DNA of 64,000 bases from Glebionis coronaria (GCA_025667525.1 CM046876.1:82191512-82255511), one strand, 5' to 3'; counted from the stretch's first letter, positions 20,048 to 32,845 are shown. Notes: generated by a model not told the origin, from the letters alone. Numbers and translations are program-made.

Positions 20048-22109
20048 GTTTCAATATGCATTTCCCGAAAGTAAAGGATTCAAGTTCCCATCGTCGTACT
20101 ATGCAATAAAGAAGACATTTAAAACGATCGGGTTAGGGTACGAGTCGATACATGCTTGTGAACAAGACTGCTACTTATTTTGGGATGATAAAGAAAAATT
20201 GCAATTTTGTCCGATGTGTAATATGAGTAAATGGAAAGACACTAACACACCGGGGAAGAAAGTTCCTAGGAATGTGTTGCGTTCCTTTCCGATCATTCCT
20301 AGACTACAACGTTTGTACAAGTCTAGACACACTGCAAAAGACATGACTTGGCATGCTACTGTAAAGTGTGCGGAGCCTGGTAAGATGCAACACCCGGTTG
20401 ATGGCGCGGCTTGGAAAAAAGTTTGACTTGAAGTATCCAGAATTTGCAGCAGAACCAAGAAATGTTCGACTAGGGTTGTGTGCTGATGGTTTCAATCCGT
20501 TCGGCAACCTTAGTCAGACCTACAACATGTGGCCGGTGATATTGACAACATACAATCTGCCTCCGTGGTTATGTATGAAAGAAAGTAATTTTATGCTGAC
20601 GTTGTTAATTCCTGGCCCTAAATCCCCGGGCAAGGACATTGATGTTTTCTTGAGGCCTTTGATTAAGGACCTGAAGTTTTGTGGGGCAAGAAAGGTGTTG
20701 AGACAATAAATATTGTTTCACATAAGAAGTTTGACACGAGAGCTATGCTTTTATGGACCATAAATGATTTTCTTGCTCAAAGTAGTTTTTCTGGGTGGAG
20801 TGGGCAAGGTTACATGGCATTCCCTACATGTAACCTAGAAACTCCATCTATTCCTGTCACAAGTGAAATATCGTATGTTGGCCATAGAAGATGGTTAAAG
20901 AAGCCCCATAAATGGAGGAGTTCACGTGATGAATTCAATGGAAAACCTGAACACAAAGATCGACCTATTATATAACCGGCCGGATGTAATCGAGGATCAA
21001 CATGCTAGATAGCTAACGCGTGTGCCGGGTAAACATCCGAAACATGGGTGTGTAAAGATTTCCCGCAATGTTAAAGTCGAGCTTAACTGGACTAAACGGT
21101 CTATTTTTTACGAGCTTGAGTATTGGTCTTTTATCTCACTAAGACACAATTTAGACATCATGCATATCGAAAAAAATGTGTTGGAGGCCATCTTGATCAT
21201 TTTGTTAAGGAATGACAAAATTAAAGACACCACAAAGGCAAGACAAGACTTAAAAAAGATGGGCATTTGAAGACCTTTGTGGCTAACCGTAAACCACAAG
21301 GGGAAGACTATGAAGCCCCAGGCTGCGTATTCTTTAACAGCAAGAACCGAAAAAAGTTTTGTCAGTACATCAAAGGAGTTAAACTACCAGATGGGTTCGG
21401 ATCATGCTTCAAGCACAAAGTGACCGATAATGATACAAATATAATGGCCATGAAATCTCATAACTGTCATATAATGATGCAACGTTTACTTCCTTACTGA
21501 CTTCAAAATTACTTGGCCGAACATATTGCAAAACCAATCATCAATCTATGTTCCTTGTTTAACCAACTCTGCTCTAAAACTTTGATGGAGGAGGACATGT
21601 TGAAAGCTTCGGTCAAGGTGGTTGAAATTCTATGCGAGCTTGAGCGCATATATCCTCCTGCTTTCTTTGACATTATGATTCACTTGCCCATCAATGTAGC
21701 TCTAAAGGCTCTTGAAGGCGGGCCTATTCAACCCCGGTGGATGTTTCCATTTGAAAGATTCATGAAGAAGCTAAAAGGTTATGTAAGAAATAAAGCTAAG
21801 CCGGAAGGTTCGATCGCGGAGGGTTATGTTGCAGAAGAAGCAGTGACTATATGTTCTCAATATTTTCGGGGTGTTACCACGAAATTTAATCGTCCCTATC
21901 GTAATGTGGACCCCCCTCCCTCAACATGTAAGTTTCAAGTGTTCCGATCGGTATGCAAGCCGATTGGTTTACTGTACTTTCCTCATTTTCAAAGCGAAGA
22001 GTACAAGAAAGCGAGATGGTATGTACTTAAAAACAGTCATGAGATCGACACGTACCAAGACCAGTTCCTGAGGTACGCGTTTTTTAATTTTGTAACCTTT
22101 TTTTCTTAA
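20048..22109 (+). pseudogene. CACTA tnp2 transposase with DUF4218 region
   Basis: Tnp2 catalyses cut-and-paste movement of CACTA elements. The first exon seen starts after a CATATCAG acceptor with QYAFPESKGFK, then GLGYESIHACEQDCYLFW, CPMC...SKWK, PRLQRLYKSRHTAKDMTWH, NVRLGLCADGFNPFGN, WPVILTTYNLPPW, IPGPKSPGKDIDVFLRPLI and LLWTINDFLA, all hallmarks of Transposase_21. Frameshifts occur at an A-run near 20415 and near 20678; stops lie at 20973, near 21010 and 21268. From 21267 the DUF4218 part appears (SHNCHIMMQRLLPY, a TGA at 21498-21500, then ERIYPPAFFDIMIHL and RWMFPFERFMKKLKGYVRNKAKPEGSIAEGY). Confidence 0.85.
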
Positions 22110-22365
22110 CTTATCATTTTGACGACTTATTCTAATAGCATGAATGTTTTTCAGTTTATTTCCAGGAAAAAAAAGACATGCTAGAAGAATTCCCCATCTG
22201 GTTTAGAACGCTGGTAAACTAACACTTATTTTGTGTACTTAAGTGTAAAAATAGCAGTATCATATTTTTTGTTTTCTGTCTAATCATATCTTCTTCATAG
22301 ATCTTTAACGTCACGCACAAAATCCCCAAGACCCAGAGGTTAGCCCAACCAGCGAGTTATTCGCT

Positions 22366-23112
22366 TTGGCTAATGGACCATCAAAGACTCCAATGTCAGT
22401 AAACTGTTGCATAGTATATGGTGTGAGGTATGTCGTGCAGAGACGCGATGAACGTCGCGTAACTCAAAACAACGACATTTGTTCGACAGGCCCTGACGGG
22501 GAAATGTCTTATGTTCAGCTTCAAGAAATCCTCGAGTTTGACTATTTGTCGTTTAAAGTTGCGTTGTTCAAAGTTAAACGGTTCGACACTCGCAACACTG
22601 GTAGAGTCAAGAAACTTACCTTTAGAAACGGAATGACACAAATCGTCAGCTCTAGTGAGTGGTGGAAAAGTGATCAATACATTCTCGCAACACAAGTCAA
22701 ACAAGTCTTCTACCTTGTAGATCCGGCCAAACCCAACGTGAAGGTCGTCGAACATGTTAATCATAAAAAGTTTTTCAACAAGGGTGTAATCGTGGTAGAG
22801 AACGAACCTGATATTATACATTTGGACAACTCATCTGATCTCCCACCTTCTACTAGTGATCTCCCACCTTCTACTAGTGATCTCCCACCTTCTACTAGTG
22901 GGAATGACTTTGGTAATTTCACCTTCTATATAGATTTGCATATAGATGGTGAATCAACGGAGGTTGAGGCACCGCCAGATATCGATGATGTTCCTGGCGA
23001 AGACGATGATGAAGACCCCCTTCCTCATGATTTAGCCGATTCTGATGTTGAAGACCTCATTAAAGATGATGATGGTGTTGAGAAATTTTATTCTAGTGAC
23101 GAAGAAGATTAA
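22366..23112 (+). CDS. DUF4216-domain part of the CACTA tnp2 gene
   Basis: Open frame of 248 aa, probably the last exon(s) of the tnp2 gene after an intron-like AT-rich gap (22110-22365). Residues about 12-150 match the DUF4216 pattern often joined to tnp2: YGVRYVVQRRDERR, a central EFDYLSFKVALFKVKRFD and KSDQYILATQVKQVFYLVDPA. Residues 157-177 are three copies of SDLPPST. The C-terminus is strongly acidic (DDVPGEDDDEDP, SDVEDLIKDDD). Unlike its neighbours the frame has no stop. The ATG at 22366 may not be the true start if the exon is spliced. Confidence 0.75.
   Translation: MANGPSKTPMSVNCCIVYGVRYVVQRRDERRVTQNNDICSTGPDGEMSYVQLQEILEFDYLSFKVALFKVKRFDTRNTGRVKKLTFRNGMTQIVSSSEWWKSDQYILATQVKQVFYLVDPAKPNVKVVEHVNHKKFFNKGVIVVENEPDIIHLDNSSDLPPSTSDLPPSTSDLPPSTSGNDFGNFTFYIDLHIDGESTEVEAPPDIDDVPGEDDDEDPLPHDLADSDVEDLIKDDDGVEKFYSSDEED
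22837..22899 (+). repeat. Three perfect 21-bp repeats in the DUF4216 ORF
   Basis: Unit starts GATCTCCCACCTTCTACTAG; period 21, so the frame is kept and each unit adds DLPPSTS. Perfect identity suggests recent slippage. Confidence 0.9.
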
Positions 23113-23280
23113 CTTTGTGTTGTAACTTGCAAAATACACTTATATATTTGAATGAATGAATGAATGAAATTTTTGTGGATTGTTTAAATGTGTAAATTTA
23201 TTTTGATATTTGGATTTGTGTATGCTTGTATTATTTTGTTCATGAATTTCTACATGTTATGCTAATTGTACCTGTACAGA
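23113..23280 (+). other. Spacer between the two CACTA genes
   Basis: AT-rich with a short (GAAT)n run near 23150-23167. A promoter for the second gene may lie here, but no clear TATA element is seen. Confidence 0.4.
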
Positions 23281-23779
23281 TGGCTGATGTTGGACGGGGA
23301 CACGGCGGGGACGGTGGTGGCGAGGATCCTTCACGTCCACGTCCTCCATCATTCGGTTGCGGGGGTTGCTTCGTTAACCGAGGTAATAATTTATTGATTA
23401 TTGTAATACACGCATAAATTTGATACACATATTGAAATTGTTTGCCTTGAACTTTTATGACTTTATCACTCACTTGATTTTGTAGGAAAAGGAAAGCAAA
23501 AGTCCAATTTAGGCGGGAAGAAAGCCAACAAGGACACCCGGGACAAGACCCGAAACCTGAAGTTATTGGATGCGGTGGCCGCGAATCAGAACCGGCCAGT
23601 CGAGATCGACTTCATAGACTCTTCTGATAACATAGTTGCCCCTGCCAGCCTCTACGCGTCTCATTGGGGAAACTTTTTCGGGGTGGTCATTAGGGATATA
23701 CCTTTGTATTAACCTGCGTGGAAGGATGTCCCCGAGGGGAACAAAGCGGCGGCCATGGCTGCTCTTGGGGTGAGTTATC

Positions 23780-23935
23780 ATTTTATGTTTATTTAATTAT
23801 CATGTTCATTTATTTAATTGTGTATATTTATTTAAATTTTTTTATTTATTTATATCATATAAATAAATAAACAAATTTAAATAAACATATAAATTATATT
23901 TCTAACTCTGTTTTCAATGTATTGTATTATGTATA
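23780..23935. repeat. Hairpin minisatellite in CACTA intron, left part
   Basis: AT-rich unit of about 113 bp with a long dyad: TTTATTTAAATTT and its complement flank ATTTATATCATATAAAT. This partial copy is cut by the E5 LTR at 23936; the remaining copies continue at 34807. Confidence 0.75.
23931..23935. repeat. Probable target-site duplication of E5, left (gtata)
   Basis: Compares with atata at 34807-34811; four of five bases match. The neighbouring minisatellite makes this ambiguous. Confidence 0.5.
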
Positions 23936-24302
23936 TGTTGTTCCCATTCAATCCATAACACAAGATTTAGAAGAGATATTTAGAGAGAGAAAGAGAAGAA
24001 AGTAGAGAGAGAAACAAGAGAGAATTTGGAAGGTTAATGTTTACTAGAGAGAGAAAGTAAAATGAACCAACACCCTCTTCCACATGTGGAAGAGGGTTAT
24101 ATATGTCACGGATCTAAGGCCTTTGTGTGCTTCATCTTGGGCCGGGCTTGGCTTTCACTTGGGCATATAGCCCCTAACAAAGACAATATTAGCTTAAAGT
24201 CCAAGCCTGGTTTTTCCGACTAACCTATTACAATACAAGACCTTTAACGACTAAGATGACCTATTACATTCTTGTTCGACTATATAAAATATAGGGCTAA
24301 CA
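23936..24302 (-). repeat. E5 3' LTR
   Basis: Plus strand TGTTGTTCCC...GGGCTAACA; minus strand starts TGTTAGCCC. Contains (AG)-rich runs on the plus strand and an inverted CTCTTCCACATGTGGAAGAG motif. Partner of 34440-34806. Confidence 0.92.
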
Positions 24303-26842
24303 ATCTCCCCCAATGTATCGGTCATCTTAAAAAGCTTAAAAAGCCTAAGATGGTCGAGTGAATACATTCTTGTAGAGGAGATCTTCCTGCTTTGGTCTTG
24401 TATCTTGGTCTTGATCTTGTTTGTAACAGCTTTGTTCCTTCATGCTTTCGTGATCTTTATCTTGAGCCTTTGTCATTTGACTTTGAGTGCTTGAGATCTT
24501 CATCTGTGCTCCTTGTAACTAAGATGACCTATTAGATTCTTACATTCTTAGGTATCTTGATTATCGCCATCTTGTGCTCTTGTGACTTCTGAATCGACAT
24601 CGGTTGTACAGCTACGCCACCTTCTTGATATGCAGCAACATATATAGACACGGATGAAATGGCTTTGAACATTTCACCCTAACTCGGTAGCGTTTTACCT
24701 CCGGTCGGTGAAGACCGTTAAACGGTATTAAATACCGTACCTGTGATCAGGTAGATTCGATTAAGAACCTCCTTGACAGGGTTTCCCGGCGGTAGTAGCC
24801 AGTTCTCTTTACTCGACCGTCTCAAAGCAGACTGCGAACGTAAAGAGTGAATCATAAGGATAAATTATCCGTCTGATTAGAGTTGTCAATTTAGATTTCC
24901 TGGAACAAGTTTGATTCTAAAAGAATCGCACCATTGTTGCTTTCCAGTTTGTCACAAGCTTGATTCATAGAGAATCTTGCGAGTTACCTACCGCAGTGCT
25001 GTTTGATGTTAACACTGGAAGGATTTCCATTCGTCACTGTGAACACTAATGAGTGTCACTCTGAATGTTCTGGCAAGATCACATAGATTTTGCGAAGAAA
25101 CCTGGAATCAAGTTTGAATCAATTAAGAATCAAACTTAGTTGCATTCCAGTTCTCACAAGTTTGATTCGTGTAGAATCGCACAAGTTACCTACCATGAGC
25201 TTGTTTGATGCTGGCTCAAGCAGGATTTCCATCTTCATTGTGAATCGTATCACTCAGATGTTCTGGCAATATCACAAGGATAATGCGTAGGGCTCGATTG
25301 TGTCCTAATGAGATGATAAATTGATCTCGTTTGGCTCTAGACTCAATAAGTGCATTTTGGTAATCGGAGGCTGGAGCAGACTGCCACCTTTTCAATATTA
25401 ACTGACTCAGAGTGAGAAAGTCAATAGATACGTGTTGATCTCCGTGACAATGAGACAAGTCTTTTGAGAGAAACTCGAATGGCTGGGAAGGGTTGTGCAT
25501 TGCATCACTGGGTCCATGATGACTTGTCTTCAATAGATGTATTGACCCGGTTTCTGCCTAAGTTGCATAGAATATTCAACTCCTTCAATGCTTACCAATA
25601 CGTCATCATTAGCACCTTGTTGTGATTGTTCCAGTGCTAACTTAAGTACTTGGTCCGCATTCAGCTTCATTCCACTCCATCTTTCCTAAGGACAACTATT
25701 TCTAGCTATGGAATGTCCTTGGGTAGATCCCTCCGGTTCTGGTTGGATCATAGGACTTAGTTTCCTATCCTAAACCACCTTTTGACTCCATCGTTCGGTC
25801 GTGGATAGTAGGTTGTTTTGGGTATAGATCGTAACCATAAACCATTGAAAACCATTCAAAGTGTTTGATAAAAATCAAAACTTTTAACACTTGAAAGTTT
25901 TACATTTCCGAAAAGCTCCCCCTACACACATGCATCGATATACGAAATAGTTTGGCATGTGAAGGAAAGAGTTGCACTTGAGTCTTTAAGATCACTTGTT
26001 GCGATATATTACATTTTAATCACATTTTCTCCCCCTATCTCTAATATAAAAATATAATATTAGAGATACCAGTTGATTAAAATATGACATTTTCTAAAAA
26101 TCGATTGGGAGAGAAACATGTGTGCAGGCATGAATCATGGAACATTTTCAGTCGGGTCGCTCCCCCTCAACAATATATGTGTGTCTTGAGACAAAATTTG
26201 ACAAAATTTTTAGAAAAACGACACCACAGAATATGTTGAGGTATGGAATTGAGATGCCTTTACCGATAATATATGACAGATTTAATATTATTTTCGGAAT
26301 GTGTTGGATACATAAAATATGACAATTTTATAGATGAGCCCAACAACATTAAAAGGCTTGATTTTAAAACGCTCCCCCTCAAAAATTGATCAAAATAAAA
26401 TATGACAAGTTTGAGATATGAAAACCACATATGAGGAAGGGAGTGTTGAACACACAATTTTGAAAGATTTAGAAAAATCTTTTGAGAAATTCTTGAAAAA
26501 TTGTGTTCAACGGTTTTAAAATAAATTCCGATTTACATGAGCTCAAAACTTTGAATGTTTTGTGACTAGCTCATGACCGAGAAAAATTAATTTCCCGTTG
26601 TGAAGGATAAGTTATCATCCGTGATAAACTTTCCTTAAGTGGAAGTACGAGTTCTAAGCTGACATTTACTTAGAAGTCGTTTTTCATGAACTTAAAAACT
26701 TTGAATATTTTTATGAAAAACTTATGACCGAGAAATGTGATTTTCTCGTTAAGAAGGATAAGTTATCGTCCGAGATAAACTTTCCTTAGTTGAGGTCCGA
26801 GTCCTAAGCTGTGATGCGCTTAGAAGTCATTGTGAGAGTATA
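24303..26842 (-). other. E5 3' region with several purine tracts
   Basis: 2.5 kb between the RNase H stop and the 3' LTR without a supported gene. On the minus strand, AGGGGGAG-type tracts occur at about 25914, 26030, 26160 and 26372, plus ATTGGGGGAGAT touching the LTR (24303-24313). Two similar blocks, near 26520-26650 and 26690-26840, share AACTTTGAAT, GAGAAA and GGATAAGTTATC text and look like a diverged tandem duplication. Confidence 0.65.
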
Positions 26843-29734
26843 TTAAGCAGCTTCATTTGCCAAAACCTCCAAGTCTTCTAGAGTCATATACTTCATACCA
26901 AGACGGCCAACGAGATACGCAAACCTATCTTTCGATAGAGCTTTTGTAAACAAGTCTGCCAGCTGGTACTCAGTTCTGACAAAGTATAATTCCACGATGC
27001 CACGTTCCACTTGTTCCTTGATGAAGTGATATCTGACATCGATGTGCTTGGTGCAGGAGTGCTGAACCGTATTGCAAGATATGGCTATGGCCGACTTTGA
27101 GTCACAATACATAGGTATTTTATCAAAGTGGAAGCCATAATCCGTGAGTTGAGTTCTCATCCAAAGGACTTGAGCACAGCACGCGGATAGAGCCACATAT
27201 TCTGCTTCAGCTGATGAGAGCGAAGTGCAATCCTGCTTCTTTGACGACCAGCTGACAAGCTTGTCTTCCCCTAGAAATTGTATGCTACCAGAAGTGCTTT
27301 TTCGACTATCAAGACAACCTGCGTGATCAGAATCTGAAAAAGCTGTTAGATGAAAACCGGTTTCCCTCGGATACCAGAGTCCCGTGTGAATGGTATTCTT
27401 AAGGTACCGAAAGATCCGTTTAACCTCTTTGAGGTGCTTTTGAGTAGGTCTGGCTTGATATCGTGCACGATAGCATGTGGCATGATGAATATCAGGCCTG
27501 CTGGTTGTAAGGTACATAAGTGACCCGATCATACTGCGATATCGCGTTTGATCTACGGGATTTGAGTACAAGTCAGCGTCTAGGGATGTGGTCGACAATG
27601 GTGTACCAACGCGAGCACATGAGGTCATACCATGCTTTTTAAGCATCTCTTGAGCATACTTACCTAGGTTTATGAAGATACCACGTGGGGATTGATGAAT
27701 CTGGAGGCCTAAAAGGAATTTTAGCTCCCCCATCATTGACATTTCAAATCTGTTGTGCATTAATTTTTCAAAACGTTTTGAAAGTTTTGGGTTCGTAGAA
27801 CCAAAAATAATGTCATCAACATAAACTTGCACCAGCATTATGTCATCCCCATATTTATTCGTAAAGAGAGTAGGATCAATAGAACCTTTGGAGAATCCTT
27901 TGGACACCAAGAAGTTTGAAAGTTCTTCGTACCATGCCCTTGGAGCTTGCTTAAGTCCATATACAGCCTTCTTGAGACGATAGACTTTGTCAGGATGATG
28001 AGGATCGATGAATCCTTCCGGCTGATTCACATACACTTCTTCCTTCAAATGACCGTTGAGAAAAGCAGTTTTAACGTCCATCTGAAAAACCGTGAAGCCC
28101 TTATGTGCAGCATAAGCAAGGAATATCCTGACTGCTTCCAAACGAGCGACTGGAGCGAATGATTCATCGTAGTCTATGCCTTCTTGTTGACGGTATCCCT
28201 TAACCACAAGACGAGATTTGTTTTTGATGATGGTTTGTTCTTCATCCAGTTTGTTTTTCCAGATCCATTTGAAATCTAAAATTGACATTCCATAGGGTCG
28301 GTCAACAAGTTCCCAAACATTTAGGCGTTCAAACTGATGAATTTCGTCTTGCATTGATTCAATCCACGCATGATCAGACATGGCTTGTTTGATGTTTGTA
28401 GGTACAGTTGAACTCACGGTGAGTGCATACATACACACATCGCCATCGGTTTCGAGTTGTCTGCGTGTTCGAACCGGTTGTGAAGGATTTCCAATGACTT
28501 GCTCCAATGGATGATCACGTGTCCAATGGTGAGTGGATGGATATGGTTGGTAGAATGTATGCATGTTGGACGGATCAACATGTTGAGTAGAAGACTCTCG
28601 GACTTCGTGTTCCGGTGTACCGAACGGATTGATAAATTCTTCTTCGTCAGGTTGTGCATCGACTGCTTGATTGTTGTTACCTCCTTCAACATTGACGGTT
28701 GGTGATGTTGGTTGTATGATAGTTTCTGGAGTTTGTTGAGTATCCAATGGAATATTCTCTTGAGCAACGGTTGATGAAGTAGAGGCAGTTGTGTCTTGTG
28801 AACTTGGTTTGGGTTCATCAGCAGTATTGACAGCGGAAGGCTTTGACACAACTTGATTGTTTCCATAGTAATATTCTTCAAACATTGGATCATATAAATC
28901 AACCAACTCATTCATATGTGTCGTATCTGTCGATTCTGCTGTGGGAGTACGTTGTTGACATTCTTGCACGGGACGTACACTGTTGTGTGTAGGTGCCATT
29001 GCTGGACATTGAGGTGCGGGACTTGAGCTGTTGTGATCAAGTACCATTTGTGGCAATTCGTCAAAGTTCACATGAATTGTTTCAACAATAATCTTTGTTC
29101 TCTTATTATAGACTCGATATCCTTTCGACAATGTAGCATACCCCACAAAAATACATGCATCACCTTTTTCTTTCATCTTGTCGAGATTCTCACCGTCTTT
29201 AAGGATGTAGCATAATGATCCAAATACATGAAAGAATTTGACAGTAGGTTTCCTGCCATTGATGATGTGGTAAGGTGTCTTTTTATGTCTAAGGATGACG
29301 AGAGAACGATTCTGAGTATAACAGGCAGTTGCAATTGCTTCATCCCAGAAGAATAGCGGTAATTTTGAAGCAGAAAGCATTGTTCGAGCAGCCTCAACCA
29401 AAGTACGGTTCCGTCTTTTGACAACGCCGTTTTGTTCAGGAGTTCGAGCAATAGACGTTTGATGTTCGATGCCTTCTTCTTGAAAGTAAGATTGCAAGTT
29501 CTTGTTCAAAAATTCAGTACCCCTATCCGTTCTTACGGTTAAGACTTGAGCTTGAAGATTGCGTTGTATCATCTTGAGAAAGTTTTTGAGAACCTCTGGT
29601 GTTTCATCTTTGGAACTTAAGAAGAAATTCCATGTGTATCTAGAGTAATCATCAACAATCACGAGAATATACTTTTTCCCGTTAATACTCTCTACACGCA
29701 TGGGACCACATAAATCCATGTGTAGAAGTTCCAA
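26843..29734 (-). pseudogene. pol: E5 integrase core, reverse transcriptase and RNase H
   Basis: Long open frame of 963 aa, but only the C-terminal part of the polyprotein; a frameshift near 29775 separates it from the upstream GKSK motif. The integrase core has HMDLCGP and RTDRGTEF, but the catalytic glutamate expected in NGVVERRNR is Lys (NGVVKRRNR). After a Pro/Gln/Thr-rich linker, RT shows [45 protein letters not shown] and the catalytic [11 protein letters not shown]. RNase H has [21 protein letters not shown] and [11 protein letters not shown], and it ends with [12 protein letters not shown] and RNase H motifs look intact. Confidence 0.92.
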
Positions 29735-29776
29735 TCGTCCTTTTGAGTTTGGGGTAGTCTTTGTTTTGAAAGACTT

Positions 29777-30355
29777 TCATTTTGATTTCCCCAACTCACA
29801 AGAAGAACAAAGATGGTCTTTGACGAATTTCAACTTAGGAAGACCGGTCACAATATCATTCTTCGAAAGCAAGTTGATGGTGTCAAAGTTGAGATGTGAC
29901 AATCGTTGATGCCATAACCATGCTTGAGATGATGAAGCTTTAGCCATTAAGCAAATTGGATTTGTTGAAGATGTGTCTTGAAGAGCTACTGTGTAGAGAT
30001 CAGAACCACGAGAACCTGTAAGAAGGTCATTCCCATCGTAGTTCTTAACATAGCAAGTAGATTTCCGAAAAGCCACTTCCAAATCCGCATCACAAAATTG
30101 ACCAACCGAGAATAAATTGTGATTCAGTCCCTCGACGTAATAAACCCGTTTTATAGTGATATTCCCTTGAACCAAGTCTCCATATCCGAGTATCGGTGCA
30201 AATTGATCATTTCCAAATCGTACCGTACCCAGAAACTTCTCCACAAAGTTAATGAGAAGCTTGAGATTGCCCGTCATGTGCTTTGTGCACCCGGAGTCCA
30301 TTATGAATAGGATGATTTCGACGAGCTGCAGAAGAATTAGACGACAATGTAGCAT
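29777..30355 (-). pseudogene. pol: E5 protease and gag-pre-integrase region
   Basis: The protease active site reads MDSGCTKHMTGN, with the copia DSG triad, followed by LFSVGQFCDADLEVAF and YGDLVQGNITIKRVYYVEG. The zinc part of integrase is LWHQRLSHLNFDTINLL...LCSSCELGKSK, with His and Cys ligands present. The frame ends at TGA 29777-29779 because of an indel just after GKSK; the upstream frame shifts near 30300. The protein is therefore split on both sides. Confidence 0.88.
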
Positions 30356-30683
30356 TTGACAAATGGGAGCCCTTGATAGAAACGGGTTCCAAAATAGTAG
30401 TGGACCTAGATTCTAAAGGCAAGCTAACATTCATAGACCCAATTAGAATGGGGGTTGTCTTAGGTACCCATTTGTATCCGGGTGGTGTAAATCTTGAATA
30501 CCCCCGTGTACATGTCCTAATTATGTTCTCATAAAGCTTCTTTAACCTGCTTTGTTTACGTAGAGTAGTGGATTCTAACGCACTTAGTTTCTTAAGTGGT
30601 TGCTCAGTGTATTGGTTCAAAGTTCTTGTGGGTTCACTAGTACTAGTGGGCATACGAATAGGCTTCCTAGTTCTAGTATTCAC
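30249..30683 (-). pseudogene. E5 linker before protease
   Basis: Basic, Ser/Thr-rich segment with PPGYKWVPKT, the block usually found ahead of the protease DSG in this copia type. It passes out of frame just before the protease (IHNGLRVHKAH is the shadow of the DSG region), marking a frameshift near 30300. Confidence 0.65.
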
Positions 30684-30845
30684 GCCATTATAATTAAGAG
30701 CACAAGCATCATGATTGAAAGTACGAACACATTTGCCACATTCAACACAAACAAATTCAACATTCGAGGTCTTAGCATTTAAACTGTCATTACATGCAGT
30801 TACAGACGTTTTATTCTTAGAAAACTTAAAATTCCTACGGTGATC

Positions 30846-32800
30846 TTATACTTCCTTCTTCTTCCCTTGACTATTGTTAGGCATCACTCTATCTTCAATT
30901 CTAGTGCTCTTAAGCTGTGGTCCGCTAACGCTAGTAGTGGGGTTTACTCTTGTAGAAGAAGACACACGTTGATTAGTTTTCCTAGTATTCTGAGGTAACT
31001 GCGTTGTTCTAGTTTGAGTGGACCTAGTGTTCATCTTATACATTCCAGGTGCTATCACATTTGTGCTCTTATCATTTCCTATCTTAGGCAAAGTCTGTGG
31101 GGATTGTCCCAAAATAGATGATTTGGGGCATTTAACCGCATTCGGTTGACGAACGGCGGATGGTTTACCCAAAACAGACTTTCCTTTCATTTTCTCAATG
31201 AGTTTCTGTAACTCACTTATGGCTATGTCCCTTTCTTTTAGCTGAGCTTTCAAATCATTTATTTAGAAATCTTTTTCATTTAGTAGACGAAACGAAGAAG
31301 CTAACATTTCTTGACACTTTTTATGATTATGAGATTTTTCACCTTTTTGTAAAGCAAGTTCAAGAGAAATGGAGTGTTTCTCAAGTTGAGAAAAACTTTT
31401 CGAAAGTTTGTTGTATAACTGAATTTGTTTTGAAAGCTCTACTTCAAGATTGTGACATTTCGCGTCCGATTCTGACACAAGACATGCTACATGACAATAT
31501 TGATCAAGATCGGTATAAACACCAAGTATAGCATTCACATGGTCAGCATAAAAGTATTCCTTAGAAATTCGATCAATTTCGTTAGAAAGTTGGTGTTCTT
31601 GTGTCTTTAATTTAGTTTGAAGAAAATCAACTTCATCTTCAAGAGATTTAACATAATTAAATCAGTTAACATTTCCTCAGTGAGAGTTGTATAAAACATT
31701 TCCACATTTTTTGAAAGATCATCAATGGTTGGAACAATACATTGTTGAATGACGACTTCTACTTGTGGGTTAGGTTTAATATTCCAAATGGTATCCCTAG
31801 AAACTTTTTCATAGTCGACGACACCTTTGTACAAATTTAAAACCCCTTGTTTTATAAACTCAAATTGCTGAACACTTTTGCTTTTCTCATCCCATTTACG
31901 TTTGTCATCCAAAATTCGCTTTTCTAACAAAATTGATTGCTTTTTGAAACTCCTTTTTAAAGATACTTTCTTTTGTGGTTCATCACTTGGTTGTGGAACA
32001 CTATTATACATCTTTTGTTCTTTTGAAAGTTCTTTTTGAGGGACAAACTTAATATGATTGTTAGAATCAGAAAGGTTTATTAAATCACTTAAGTTTGATC
32101 GACTTTCTTCTTGTTGACGAATGATTTCGTCGCAGTCAGGGGAAAGCATAAGAGCAAGATTATCAACATAACAACCGATATCATAAAGACCATGCTTGGT
32201 ACTTTGAGCTTTCTTGAGATATTCAGGCTTGACAAAACTCATTTTCATATTTCTATTGAGCATATTCATAGTTTGAATAGACTGACCCGTTTTGTAAACA
32301 ATATTGTTTAACGTGTCGACTCTCTTTTCCAAAGCAAGAATTTTTTCAATATCCTTTTCTTCACGAGTTTTATAAAGCTCAGTTTGTTCTTTGTTAACCG
32401 ACTCTAATTCAGTAATTTGGAGTTTATGTAGCAGCAGTTGTTCTTCAAGTTCCGATATCTTCTGTTTTGACATATGAATTTCGTGTGTTACTTCAGAACA
32501 ATATTGTTCGTTGAGCACCTTACGTTCATATACCAAACCATTAGCTATTGCAACCCGTCGATCAGCTTCTTTTACATAATCACACTCTTTAAGCCTGTCT
32601 ATCTCCTCAGCTAAGGATGTGTTTGCTTGCTTCAAACGTTTATTAGCCTCTTTGTTTTCCTCAATTTCATGTTTTAAAGAATCAATAATGGACGCAAGCA
32701 AATCACGGTCCTCATCCGAGTCAGTATCCTGAACAGCTTTTCCGTCATCATTACACATATGTTGTGAATCCGTAGAGATATTGCTATCCTCCGTGTCCAT
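30846..32800 (-). pseudogene. gag: E5 coiled-coil region between gag and protease
   Basis: From 32800 to 31607 the frame encodes a Glu/Lys/Leu-rich protein with heptad-like stretches (DRDLLASIIDSLKHEIEENKEANKRLK; KISELEEQLLLHKLQITELE). It is in the same frame as gag and separated from it by one TAA (32846-32848). A frameshift near 31640 moves to the frame of 31538-30846, which carries more heptads (LEVELSKQIQLYNKLSKSFSQLE) and a Thr/Arg-rich tail. Such blocks are found in some large plant copia elements; the role is unclear, perhaps gag assembly. Confidence 0.75.
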
Positions 32801-32845
32801 TACATATGTGTCATTGATGCTTTCGGGTTGCTCAGGATGACGTCG

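Noticed and set aside
23563..23781. Minus-strand ORF opposite CACTA exon 2
   Set aside because: Antisense shadow; the plus strand carries the tnpA-like exon with splice sites.
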